DNA of 48,572 nt, from assembly GCA_905204915.1 (NCBI GenBank), contig CAJLBR010000003.1:1-48572 (forward strand), written 5' to 3'. Below are positions 25,267 through 32,823 of this stretch, piece by piece. Made by a program: the position numbers and the translations under genes. Each line of letters opens with the position of its first letter. Within the stretch, counting starts at the first letter, position 1. The notes beneath the pieces were generated by a model, which saw only the letters and a list, made by a program, of their open reading frames with translations, searched no databases and had not been told where the DNA came from. Source of the stretch: an uncultured Clostridium sp. (GTDB lineage Bacteria; Bacillota; Clostridia; TANB77; CAG-465).

Positions 25267-25420
25267 ATTACAATAATAATAGATGCATTTTAAAGCTCTC
25301 TAAATGGCCAAATAGGACTTTTTTATTGAAGCATTGTTTTCTTTTATCACTACTAACAATTTATTCATATTTTAAGCAAATATAAATTAATACAAATACA
25401 AGAATTAAAATTACTAAAAA

Positions 25421-25455
25421 GAAAAACTGTAACTATTATAAAATAATTACAGTTT
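25421..25455 (-). terminator. terminator of the 155-aa gene
   Basis: Hairpin AAACTGTAA / TTACAGTTT with an AT-rich top, T-run on the minus strand. Confidence 0.8.
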
Positions 25456-25465
25456 AGAGTTAATT

Positions 25466-25933
25466 TTAAACAAAGTTAACATTTACAGGAAATCCCAGAA
25501 CTTTTTTTATATCATCGTATATTTTCATTGTATAATCTATTTTACACAAATATTCATCTGGATCAAAATTATAGTTAGGATCTGCTATTTTAGCTACCCA
25601 AGTTGATTTCTTTGAATCATAATATATACTTTTAATATTTTCACCCATGAATTCTAATGCAAATCTAATTTGTTCGGCTTTATCCATAGCTTTTAGTTTG
25701 TACGGATCAAATTTACAATATTTAATTACTACTGATATAAGCTTTTGTTCTTCTTGTTCGTTCTTAAAAAAATGAATGTCATTTATACTTTCTTCAGGAA
25801 CTGAATACTTTTTTATCACCTCATCAAGTACCGAAGATATACAAGTAGTAAGCTTTGCATCAGGAATGGAAAAACTTAATGTAATAAAAAAGATATCTTC
25901 TTTCCGTTGAACGTTAAATTCACTACTGGCCAT
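25466..25933 (-). CDS. 155-residue orphan protein
   Basis: Complete soluble protein with no signal peptide or membrane helix; the ATG follows AAGGAGG. Alternating hydrophobic pattern near the start (EDIFFITLSFSIPDAKLTTCISSVLDEVIKKY) and a C-terminal region with FDPDEYLCKIDYTMKIYDDIKKVLGFP suggest a small alpha/beta fold. I do not recognise a family. It follows a 27-residue microgene (25989-26072) by 55 bp, and the two probably share the promoter at 26212-26240. It belongs to a group of orphan genes between coaD and the nucleoside cassette. Confidence 0.7.
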   Translation of the reverse strand: MASSEFNVQRKEDIFFITLSFSIPDAKLTTCISSVLDEVIKKYSVPEESINDIHFFKNEQEEQKLISVVIKYCKFDPYKLKAMDKAEQIRFALEFMGENIKSIYYDSKKSTWVAKIADPNYNFDPDEYLCKIDYTMKIYDDIKKVLGFPVNVNFV

Positions 25934-25988
25934 AATTTTCCTCCTTACTTTAGATATATATTCATTTCTCTTTCTTTACTCTCTTTAA

Positions 25989-26072
25989 TTAATATCCTTT
26001 TTTACTCAATTTTTTCATTGCTGAATCATACTTTGTTTTAACAGATACATTTCGTGTTTCGAATACTTTCAT
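25989..26072 (-). CDS. 27-residue basic microprotein
   Basis: Very short ORF (MKVFETRNVSVKTKYDSAMK... ending KKGY). It is supported by a perfect ribosome site (CAGGAGG, 8 nt before ATG) and by a leader nearly identical to that of the 107-aa orphan at 38246-38569 (ATTTTACA-GGAGG-ATTTTAC-TATG). The product is highly basic (Lys-rich). It lies upstream of the 155-aa gene with a promoter further upstream. It could be a real small protein or a leader peptide that couples translation of the next gene. Confidence 0.5.
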   Translation of the reverse strand: MKVFETRNVSVKTKYDSAMKKLSKKGY

Positions 26073-26211
26073 AGTAAAATCCTCCTGTAAAATTTTTCTT
26101 ATTGTCTTACTATTTTTCTTTTCAATGAAATACTTTTAATTTCTTCCACATAAAATGTAGACCATCTATAGAGAAAATATTCTCAAGTTACAGAAAAATT
26201 AGTATGCGTCT

Positions 26212-26240
26212 ATTATACCAAATTTTACTTAAAATCACAA
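26212..26240 (-). promoter_or_regulatory. promoter for the 27-aa/155-aa genes
   Basis: TTGTGA, 17-bp spacer, TATAAT with extended -10 (TGG) on the minus strand. It lies between two copies, in inverted orientation, of a 13-bp sequence (26175-26187, 26295-26307). The leader is about 135 nt. Confidence 0.65.
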
Positions 26241-26317
26241 CTTTTTCATTGTGATACATATTTTGGACATATTACAATACAAATAATCAAAATTCTTGAG
26301 AATATTTATTAATATAT

Positions 26318-26354
26318 AATAGCCAACAATCTGCTTACGCAGACCATTGGCTAT
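26318..26354 (-). terminator. terminator of the LRV-repeat gene
   Basis: Two-tier hairpin: outer ATAGCCAA / TTGGCTAT, inner TCTGC / GCAGA, followed by an interrupted T-rich run on the minus strand. Confidence 0.7.
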
Positions 26355-26366
26355 CCATTGATTTAA

Positions 26367-26933
26367 TTAATAATCTTCTTCACAGTTATAACAATTATGA
26401 AGCATTTCTATAGTCGGAATTAGTGCCCAGGTGTTTTGGGGAAGAGTATTTTTTAAATATTCTCTGACTTCTTCTGGTGTATTTTCATTATGTGCGACAA
26501 AATATCTAATTCCAAAATCATACTCCAATCTTAATAAATGAAGGGTTTTAGGCAGAGTGTTTTTATTTATAGCTACATTTCTTATAATAACTGGATTTTC
26601 ATCGCAAGACAAATAATCCAAAGTTTCACTTAAAGTGCTTTCATTTCTTGCGACTTCAAATCTTACTCTATCAAATTTATCATGTGATAAATAATCTAGA
26701 GTTTTACCCGAAGTAGCCGGATTTTTAGCCACCTTTTGCCTAACATCTGAGTCTTCATCCTTCGACAAATTATCCAAAATCACATCAGTTGCATTCAAGT
26801 TAGAAGCAACATTTTGCCGAACCATAGAATTTTCATCCTTCGACAAAAATTCAAGGACTTCCGTCGAAACAAAAGCAGAGCTTGCAATTGCTTCTTTTAC
26901 TCCATTTTCGAGTTTGTTTAAATCAATATTCAT
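26367..26933 (-). CDS. leucine-rich-repeat-variant (LRV)-like solenoid protein
   Basis: A 188-residue protein built from about five repeats of 24 residues with the pattern T-x-x-LD-x-LS-x-DE-x-x-VR-x-x-VA-x-N (for example LDYLSHDKFDRVRFEVARN). This matches the LRV family, which forms an alpha/3-10 solenoid; it is a likely protein-binding module. A short N-terminal cap and an acidic C terminus with two Cys (NCYNCEEDY) flank the repeats. The Cys cluster that binds Fe-S in nitrogen-fixer LRV proteins is not present at the N terminus. The start follows AAGGAGG. It has its own promoter with a palindrome over the -35 box. Partner unknown. Confidence 0.75.
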   Translation of the reverse strand: MNIDLNKLENGVKEAIASSAFVSTEVLEFLSKDENSMVRQNVASNLNATDVILDNLSKDEDSDVRQKVAKNPATSGKTLDYLSHDKFDRVRFEVARNESTLSETLDYLSCDENPVIIRNVAINKNTLPKTLHLLRLEYDFGIRYFVAHNENTPEEVREYLKNTLPQNTWALIPTIEMLHNCYNCEEDY

Positions 26934-27113
26934 ATTTTCCTCCTTAACAAATTTGTTTACAAGGGTTACTTAAGTTTCACAATTATTGTCACAACCATTC
27001 CATTCTTTCCTATCTCGTATGGCAAAATGACATTCGTTGTTCTTCCTCCTTTACAATAATTATTGTTAAAAGTTATTACTTGCATATTGGCAAGATTACT
27101 AACTTACAGAAGT

Positions 27114-27142
27114 ATTATACAACAAAACGTTGAATTATTCAA
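27114..27142 (-). promoter_or_regulatory. promoter for the LRV gene with palindromic -35
   Basis: TTGAAT, 17-bp spacer, TATAAT on the minus strand. The -35 box lies within the 13-bp palindrome TTGAAT-T-ATTCAA (27130-27142), a possible operator. Confidence 0.65.
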
Positions 27143-27372
27143 TAATTGGAGCAATTCATTTCAAATTACTCTAAATGCAATTATTCTAATTAACCAACAT
27201 AAGGTAAAAATAATCTGATAAAAGTAATTAAAAGAATTTCTTCTGACTTCAGGAATAGAATTTTGATTTTAAATTTAAAGTAAAATTAAATAATGTATAT
27301 TTAAAAAAACAATATTTATTTTGTAATTATTTCTCATTTTCAAAATATGTAAATTGTACATGAGAACTCCAC

Positions 27373-27457
27373 AAAAAAAGCAGCAGAAAAATTTTTGGTT
27401 GCTTTCTTTGTGTTTCCAATCTTTTTTAGTATTTTGCCCCTAACTATTGACATTGAG
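27373..27457 (-). repeat. dispersed ~80-bp repeat, copy A
   Basis: On the minus strand it reads CTCAATGTCAATAGTTAGGG ... and ends in GCTGCTTTTTTT. It is similar over its full length to 38711-38790, with a few small gaps. The end forms an imperfect terminator-like hairpin that may end the nucleoside cassette 160 bp upstream. Confidence 0.7.
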
Positions 27458-27614
27458 CCCAAACTACTTGTGGTTCTAATGATGCCAATAAAGTAGGTAT
27501 ATACAATTTGGGGCTCTCATAAAGATTACTAAAAATATCAACCAATTTACTAAAGTATATCTGCTTTTTATAAATTTGGAGTAGGCTTATAACAATTTAT
27601 ACTGTTACATAAAA

Positions 27615-28184
27615 TTATATATTCAATTCACATTTTACCTCATCTAATAATTGATTAAATAATATTTGTCTATTTTCTGATGTATCAATGCATTTTATAT
27701 TATACATCTTACAATCACTTATAATCTTCTTTTCTATATCTTTATAAAATGTAAAATGATTTAATAATTCATCATCTGACCTTCTAGTAGTCCATTCTTC
27801 TTTTGAATCAAACTTCCTACAATTTTCTAGAATTTGTTCGGGAGTTAGCTTTTCAGTTACAAAATAATAAACAATCATATCTTTTAAATCAAAATATTTA
27901 GATAAATCTTCTGGCAAGATAGAATCTCCGTTTATAATGAAGCCTAGTTCTTTCCCGTTTTTATTAATATTTTTTTGTATAAACAAATTTAAAAATTCAG
28001 GCAATTTATTTTCTTTTAAGTTATCATGAATAAATCCAATTGGAATATTAGGAACAGTTCTTTGTAATGCAGAAATGATTGTGTCAACTTCTATAATTTG
28101 ATAGTTATTAAATTCTTTTTGTATCATTTTTGAAAATGTAGTTTTCCCAGTTCTACATATCCCAAGTATCATTATATTTTTCAT
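27615..28184 (-). CDS. P-loop nucleoside/nucleotide kinase-like protein
   Basis: A 189-residue P-loop protein. Walker A GICRTGKTT (8-16), Walker B-like IINGD near residue 85 and an Arg/Asp-containing lid-like region (WTTRRSDDELLNHF) resemble small kinases of the adenylate kinase / shikimate kinase type; substrate unknown. The first ATG overlaps the end of the deoxyribosyltransferase-like gene by 4 nt (ATGA type), so the genes are translationally coupled. It is third in a cassette with a nucleoside hydrolase and a 2-deoxyribosyltransferase-like protein, which suggests a role in phosphorylating a nucleoside or base product. The gap behind it carries dispersed repeat copy A. Confidence 0.7.
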   Translation of the reverse strand: MKNIMILGICRTGKTTFSKMIQKEFNNYQIIEVDTIISALQRTVPNIPIGFIHDNLKENKLPEFLNLFIQKNINKNGKELGFIINGDSILPEDLSKYFDLKDMIVYYFVTEKLTPEQILENCRKFDSKEEWTTRRSDDELLNHFTFYKDIEKKIISDCKMYNIKCIDTSENRQILFNQLLDEVKCELNI

Positions 28185-28651
28185 AGTTGCTCTCCTTTAC
28201 TCATTTTTACTGCTTGTTTTAACAATTCTTCTAATGAGTTTATTGGATTTTTATTATATTCTAAATTATATAACCAGTCCAAATAGTGTGTTCTATAAGC
28301 ACCATCCGGTCTACCATATATGCATTTTTTACTTTTTAGCCAATACCCAAATTCTACGTTTGTAGTTAATCCTAACATTGACGGAAATTTTCTTGGCACC
28401 CAAAATAATATCACATTTGAATTTATATAACACTCTCTTTCCCAAGATACCTGTTCATCTTTTGTTTTAAATACTGGCGTTTCATCTTTTAGCTCCGGAA
28501 CATATACAATTCCATCATAACCAATATTTTGCAATATATCCAAAGCTTCTTTTCTCCAACTAGTTACTTTATTATTTCTGGGAGTTGGCCCACATAATGA
28601 TATTGCTTTAGTACTTTTTTCAATTTTATCACCATAATATTTTACTTCCAT
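28181..28651 (-). CDS. nucleoside 2-deoxyribosyltransferase-like protein
   Basis: A 156-residue protein like the Nuc_deoxyri_tr2 group. ISLCGPTPRNNKVTSWRKEAL at the N terminus is the nucleobase/ribose-binding pattern, WERECYINSNVILFWVPR and LTTNVEFGYWL follow, with the family's TT-x-E-F-G motif carrying the likely catalytic Glu. Relatives exchange bases on deoxyribonucleosides or hydrolyse nucleotide N-glycosidic bonds. It starts 7 bp after the nucleoside hydrolase stop and overlaps the kinase-like gene. Confidence 0.75.
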   Translation of the reverse strand: MEVKYYGDKIEKSTKAISLCGPTPRNNKVTSWRKEALDILQNIGYDGIVYVPELKDETPVFKTKDEQVSWERECYINSNVILFWVPRKFPSMLGLTTNVEFGYWLKSKKCIYGRPDGAYRTHYLDWLYNLEYNKNPINSLEELLKQAVKMSKGEQL

Positions 28652-28658
28652 ATATACC

Positions 28659-29492
28659 TCAATTCATAATTTTTGAAAATAAGTCATCATATATTTTATT
28701 ACTATCAAGTCTTTGAACAAATTTTATTTTATGCCTAAATTTTGTTAGTTTAAATGATGTATCTTCCTTTATTTTTGGGCAACTTATTTCCATTATTTTA
28801 AACCATTCTTCATTAATCACATATGCTACAACACTAATATCCCATATAACTCTTCTTATTTCTTCAGTACCATAATCATCTGTAAATATATCACAAAAAT
28901 AATTACACAATTCATTAGCATTTCTTATTCTACTTTCTAATTCATATTTTGAAATCATTAGTCCATAGCTTACCGGATAAGTTGGAATTATAGTTATTTT
29001 TACTTTACTATCAAATACATATCTAACAGCTTCAACGTCTTGTCTAAAATTAAAATCATTGTTTTTCATAAATAAAAAATTAGTTCCTAACCAAATTACT
29101 TCTATTTTTTTTATTATTGATGGTTCCTTTTTTATTGCTAATGCAATATTAGTTATGCACCCTATGCTTAAAATATATGTTTTGTCATTTTTCTTAGCTA
29201 TCTCTATTATTTTATTAACCGCATCATTTGTTTGGTCTGAATCGTTTGTAAAATATTCTGTAGCACCTTTAAATATTATCTCATCATTTTCTTCATTGCA
29301 CATTTTAAATATTTTCTTAGCTACCTCATAGCTTTTATCAATTGACGTTTTTGTATTATATTCACCTTTGGTAAATGGTGCAATTGTAACTGCTTCTAAA
29401 TTTAATGTATCTTTTGATTTTAATACATATGCTAAGGCAATTTGGTCATCTATTTCATTATATAAATCTGTGTCTAATATTATATTTTTCAT
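28659..29492 (-). CDS. inosine-uridine nucleoside hydrolase family protein
   Basis: A 277-residue nucleoside hydrolase, which splits ribonucleosides into base and ribose with a bound Ca2+. The N-terminal metal site is Asp7, Asp9, Asp15 and Asp16 in DTDLYNEIDDQIAL; the spacing is two residues longer than in the classical DxDPGxDD form, marking a distinct subfamily. The C-terminal Asp in VIWDISVVAYV completes the metal site. The central GTNFLFMKNNDFNFRQDVEAVRYVF corresponds to the family's G...EFN..DP.AA. It is the first gene of the cassette, with an extended -10 promoter upstream. The start follows AGAGGAT. Confidence 0.85.
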   Translation of the reverse strand: MKNIILDTDLYNEIDDQIALAYVLKSKDTLNLEAVTIAPFTKGEYNTKTSIDKSYEVAKKIFKMCNEENDEIIFKGATEYFTNDSDQTNDAVNKIIEIAKKNDKTYILSIGCITNIALAIKKEPSIIKKIEVIWLGTNFLFMKNNDFNFRQDVEAVRYVFDSKVKITIIPTYPVSYGLMISKYELESRIRNANELCNYFCDIFTDDYGTEEIRRVIWDISVVAYVINEEWFKIMEISCPKIKEDTSFKLTKFRHKIKFVQRLDSNKIYDDLFSKIMN

Positions 29493-29519
29493 TATCGTAT
29501 CCTCTTTTAATTTACAAAT

Positions 29520-29528
29520 ATTATATCA
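29520..29528 (-). promoter_or_regulatory. extended -10 promoter of the nucleoside cassette
   Basis: TGA-TATAAT on the minus strand, 28 bp before the ATG. No clear -35 box; the upstream bases are a T-run. Confidence 0.5.
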
Positions 29529-29607
29529 TATATTTTATGAAAAAAAATAAAAATATAATAAATTTTAATATTTACTAAAATTTTATGGCGTTGCTATAAA
29601 ATTGTAG

Positions 29608-29651
29608 TAAAAAATCTCTAAAGTATTGATATTTCAACATCTTTAGAGATT
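29608..29651 (-). terminator. terminator of tRNA-Leu
   Basis: Perfect 11-bp outer stem AATCTCTAAAG / CTTTAGAGATT (29613-29623, 29641-29651) with a small inner hairpin, and a T-run on the minus strand. Confidence 0.85.
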
Positions 29652-29657
29652 AAAATT

Positions 29658-29746
29658 TGGTGGGAATGACCGGAATCGAACCGGTACGAGGTTTAACCCT
29701 CGCAGGATTTTAAGTCCTGTGCGTCTGCCAGTTCCGCCACACTCCC
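29658..29746 (-). tRNA. tRNA-Leu(UAA)
   Basis: 89-nt class II tRNA read on the minus strand. The acceptor stem GGGAGTG pairs with CATTCCC (one G-T pair), CCA is encoded, the anticodon stem is CAGGA/TCCTG around loop CTTAAAA with anticodon TAA, the long variable arm CGAGG...CCTCG is typical of Leu, and the T-arm has CCGG-TTCGATT-CCGG. It decodes UUA, a major codon in this AT-rich genome. It has its own promoter and terminator. Confidence 0.96.
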
Positions 29747-29760
29747 AACTGACAATTGTT

Positions 29761-29789
29761 ATTATAGCATTCTTTGAAAAGAAAGTCAA
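29761..29789 (-). promoter_or_regulatory. tRNA-Leu promoter
   Basis: TTGACT, 17-bp spacer, TATAAT with extended -10 (TGC) on the minus strand, 14 bp before the mature 5' end. Confidence 0.85.
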
Positions 29790-29802
29790 TAATTTTAGAC
29801 AA

Positions 29803-29833
29803 AAAAAGATAAGTATTTAATACTTATCTTTTT
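29803..29833. terminator. terminator of the SPFH operon
   Basis: Perfect 14-bp stem AAAAAGATAAGTAT / ATACTTATCTTTTT with a 3-nt loop, 9 bp after the SPFH gene stop. Confidence 0.9.
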
Positions 29834-29842
29834 AAATCTCTA

Positions 29843-31072
29843 TTATTCAACTTTTGTTCCACATTCAGTACAGAATTTTCCATCAACTTTTGTTCCACAG
29901 TTTGGACATTTTTTCTCTACTGGAGCTACTGGTTTTTTAGCACCACACTCAGAACAGAAATTTCCATCTACTTGTTTTTTACAATTTGGACATTCCCAAG
30001 TATTTGATGCTGGAGTAGCAACTACTGCTTGAACTGGAGCTGCTTGTTGTGCTGGTTGTTGTTCTTGTACTTGTGCAGCTGTGAATCCTTGTTGTTGGAA
30101 TGGAGCTTGTGCAGTTCCTCCAACCATTCCATTAGATGCCATATTCATCATTCCTACACCCATAAATCCATTTGCTGCACCATTTGCATTATTAGCTGCA
30201 TCTTGAACAGCATTTGCATATGCTCCAACAAGTGTACCTTGTTGCATAAATGAATTTGAGCTAAGTTCATAATTATCAATTTTCTTTTCTGATTCGTCTG
30301 TAAGAGTTACAGATTCAACAACAAATCCTACAAGTTCAATTCCTCTTTCTCTTATAGGAGCATCAAAGACTTTTTCATCCATGATTTTCTTAATTTCGTC
30401 TGTTTGACTTGGTAATTCTAATACTGGAACTTTATGTTCTGATGTTCCAAGTTCATTTAAGACATTTTGGAAAGCTGCGATAACTTCAGATCTCATTTGA
30501 TCAACTAATTTATCCTTTGTAAATATATCAGCTGTACCAGCAATTTTATTCATGAATAATGCTGGATTAGAGATTGTGAAAGTATATTTACCAAAACATT
30601 TTACTTCAACACGTAATGGTGTCATAACTCCAGTCATTTGATTTGGGATTGGATGTGACCAATCTTGGAATGGAACTGGTGCTGGTGTTCCAAATAAATT
30701 ATTTATTATTTCTTTTGTATTAAAGAAAAATACTGCTTGTTGTTTAGCTGTTGCACCATTATATGTAAATCTTTGCCACATTTCTTTGAATACGTCACCA
30801 AATTGACCAGCAAAGAAAGATGGTGTAGCAGATGAATCGAAAGTATATATACCTTCTTCTGCAGTTGCTTCTATAACTCTACCATTATCATAAAGAATTG
30901 CACATTGTCCAGGAGCAACTATGATTGTACTACCGTTAGAAATTACACCATTTGGTGTTGTTTTTTTAACCATAAGTACATCATTTGTCATATCTTCACA
31001 TCTTATGGCCTCTTTCCATTGATCATGTAGTGTGCTTCCTACAGCACCTACAGCTGCTTTAATTAAACCCAT
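29843..31072 (-). CDS. YdjI-type SPFH/band-7 protein with two zinc ribbons
   Basis: A 409-residue protein of the SPFH group similar to Bacillus YdjI (virion-core-like SPFH). The SPFH part spans about residues 20-290 (start MGLIKAAVGAVGSTLHDQWKEAI, then VAPGQCAILYDNGRV). A Gly/Met/Gln/Ala-rich linker leads to two zinc ribbons near the C terminus (CPNC...CSEC and CPNC...CTEC). There is no obvious membrane helix, so the N-terminal amphipathic segment may bind the membrane. YdjI acts in the B. subtilis membrane-stress operon with PspA; here it follows a Tim44-like gene 11 bp upstream. The start follows AGGAGGT. Confidence 0.85.
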   Translation of the reverse strand: MGLIKAAVGAVGSTLHDQWKEAIRCEDMTNDVLMVKKTTPNGVISNGSTIIVAPGQCAILYDNGRVIEATAEEGIYTFDSSATPSFFAGQFGDVFKEMWQRFTYNGATAKQQAVFFFNTKEIINNLFGTPAPVPFQDWSHPIPNQMTGVMTPLRVEVKCFGKYTFTISNPALFMNKIAGTADIFTKDKLVDQMRSEVIAAFQNVLNELGTSEHKVPVLELPSQTDEIKKIMDEKVFDAPIRERGIELVGFVVESVTLTDESEKKIDNYELSSNSFMQQGTLVGAYANAVQDAANNANGAANGFMGVGMMNMASNGMVGGTAQAPFQQQGFTAAQVQEQQPAQQAAPVQAVVATPASNTWECPNCKKQVDGNFCSECGAKKPVAPVEKKCPNCGTKVDGKFCTECGTKVE

Positions 31073-31083
31073 TTAATTACCTC

Positions 31084-31872
31084 CTAATTATAGTCCTCTT
31101 TATAAGAAGACATCTTCCATATTTTTAGATTAATAGACTCCAAGTGAGTTGTACTATACTCTGCTGAACAATATTCACATGTGCCTATATCTAACCTCTT
31201 AAGTGGTGCCCCACAATTGGGACAACTAATACCGAAAACTAAGCCATATTCTTCTTGTTTAGCTTCGTCATAAACATATACAAACTTTGTTGTATATCTA
31301 GTTTGTTTTTTTACATCTTTAAAATTCTTAGATAGTTTTTTGTTTTCAGTAGAACTTTCTTCATAATAATATTCAAGTGTTGATGAAATAGTAACAGTGG
31401 CTATTCCATCTCTTTTTTCATAACTTTTAATTGCATGTTTATGAAAATTCACCGCATCATATTTTACGCTCATCCCAAAACTTTTTAAGTCTTCAATTTT
31501 TTCCTTCACAGTTGGAAATACAAATCTAAGATCATCATCTTTTAAAATTATATTATAGTTTTTTTGTTCTATAGCATTAAATATTTTTCTTAAATTTGTT
31601 TCTACTTTATTATACAAAATATCTTTATTAAAATCGGGAAAATCTTTAATAATAGTAGGCTCTAGAAGTCTTGTCATTCCTGCTACATCTTTAACTCTAG
31701 AATATTCTTCGATTTCTAAATTTTGTGCATTTCCTGCAGCCTGCAAAAGAGATTTAAAGTTACTAGAACCACCTACTGCCTTTTTTATTTTACTAACAAT
31801 TACAATTATTAAAATAATTATCACTAGGGTAATTCCTATAATTGCTCCTAAAAATCCTTGTAAAAATTCCAT
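31084..31872 (-). CDS. membrane protein with Tim44-like domain and zinc ribbon
   Basis: 262 residues from the preferred second ATG (31872); the first (31875) is closer to the GAGAGG site. One helix (about 5-28) and a Gly/Ser linker precede a Tim44-like domain (about 65-205: NKVETNLRKIFNAIEQKNYN, TVTISSTLEYYYEE), then a Cys4 ribbon (CPNCGAP...CEYC). The layout suggests a membrane-tethered scaffold that recruits the partner encoded by the next gene. It is cotranscribed with the SPFH gene. The exact role is not known. Confidence 0.7.
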   Translation of the reverse strand: MEFLQGFLGAIIGITLVIIILIIVIVSKIKKAVGGSSNFKSLLQAAGNAQNLEIEEYSRVKDVAGMTRLLEPTIIKDFPDFNKDILYNKVETNLRKIFNAIEQKNYNIILKDDDLRFVFPTVKEKIEDLKSFGMSVKYDAVNFHKHAIKSYEKRDGIATVTISSTLEYYYEESSTENKKLSKNFKDVKKQTRYTTKFVYVYDEAKQEEYGLVFGISCPNCGAPLKRLDIGTCEYCSAEYSTTHLESINLKIWKMSSYKEDYN

Positions 31873-31925
31873 CATAATCCTCTCGATACAATTATATTAT
31901 AACAAATCATGTAAATTGTCAAATT

Positions 31926-32822
31926 TTACTTACTTGTTTTTTTCTTACTAGATACTTTGCTTTCTATTAAATACCAAAGTGAAGTAGAAATAAACATTGA
32001 AGAATAAGTACCAACAAGTATACCAATTATTAATGGTAATGAAAATTCTTTTAATACTTGTTGATTATAAACAAGTGCAAATACATATACAGTTCCTATA
32101 GCCATAACAGTTGTTAAAGATGTATAAATTGTTCTTGTTATTGTTTGTGATAAACTTAAATTTATAGTTTCTTTCAAATCCTTTGATAGAGAAACTTTTT
32201 TTCTATTTTCTCTTATTCTATCATAAACAATGATAGTATCATTAATAGAATATCCTATTATAGTAAGTATAACTGCAACGAATGTTGAGTTAATTGGTAA
32301 TTTAAATATTCCATATAATGCAATTAAGAAAGCAGCATCATGTATTAAACCAATTATTGCTGTGATTGCAGCACTAAATCCTAAAGTTTTAAATCTAATT
32401 GCAATATATATAAGAATTATTGCAACAGAAACAGTAATTGCAAGTAATGCAGAATTTATAAGTTCTTTACCATAATTTGGCTGAACATTTTTTGTACTTG
32501 CTTCTCCCATATTAGGGTATTTTTCTTGTAATTTACTTACAATCGTATCTACTTCTTCCATAGATATTGTTTCTGTTGTTATTGAAACAGCATTGTTTCC
32601 ACCAGTAACTTTTTGAACTAAAGGAGCTTCCTTTGTCACTTCTTTTACAAGATTTTGAATATCTGAATTGTCATATTCTTCATTTAAGTCTACTTGAATA
32701 GATGTTCCACCTTTAAAATCAATGTCAAATCTATAACCTGTTATTAATCCATACGTTATTCCACCTACTATTATAACTAATGATATAATAAGGAATAAGT
32801 ATTTATGTTTTAAAAAGTCCAT
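31926..32822 (-). CDS. secF: protein translocase subunit SecF
   Basis: A 298-residue SecF, which with SecD uses the proton gradient to pull secreted proteins through SecYEG. Six membrane helices; the N-terminal DIDFKGGTSIQVD and the periplasmic loop, then the RND motifs FTVAVILTIIGYSINDTIIVYDRIREN. The C terminus is Lys/Ser-rich. It starts one base after the secD stop, with its ribosome site AGGAGG inside secD. Confidence 0.95.
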   Translation of the reverse strand: MDFLKHKYLFLIISLVIIVGGITYGLITGYRFDIDFKGGTSIQVDLNEEYDNSDIQNLVKEVTKEAPLVQKVTGGNNAVSITTETISMEEVDTIVSKLQEKYPNMGEASTKNVQPNYGKELINSALLAITVSVAIILIYIAIRFKTLGFSAAITAIIGLIHDAAFLIALYGIFKLPINSTFVAVILTIIGYSINDTIIVYDRIRENRKKVSLSKDLKETINLSLSQTITRTIYTSLTTVMAIGTVYVFALVYNQQVLKEFSLPLIIGILVGTYSSMFISTSLWYLIESKVSSKKKTSK

Positions 32823-32823
32823 T

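Larger units (their letters stand above)
25161..25465. other. 305-bp intergenic stretch
   Basis: It holds the coaD ribosome site and promoter (25238-25266) and the terminator of the 155-aa gene (25421-25455). Between them (about 25270-25420) it is AT-rich, with no ORF that has a ribosome site. Confidence 0.6.
26934..27614. other. 681-bp intergenic region with promoter and dispersed repeat
   Basis: It contains the leader and promoter of the LRV gene (leader with an AAAGGAGGA site before a 7-codon ORF starting MSFCHTR, 27010-27033), a small hairpin CTTGC/GCAAG (27079-27094), the promoter at 27114-27142, an AT-rich stretch (27143-27360) in which I see nothing, and copy A of the dispersed repeat (27373-27457). 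From 27458 to 27614 I see no ORF or hairpin. Confidence 0.6.

Noticed and set aside
27010..27033. 7-codon ORF (MSFCHTR) with a good SD in the LRV leader
   Set aside because: Too short to judge; a leader peptide is possible but no matching attenuator was seen.
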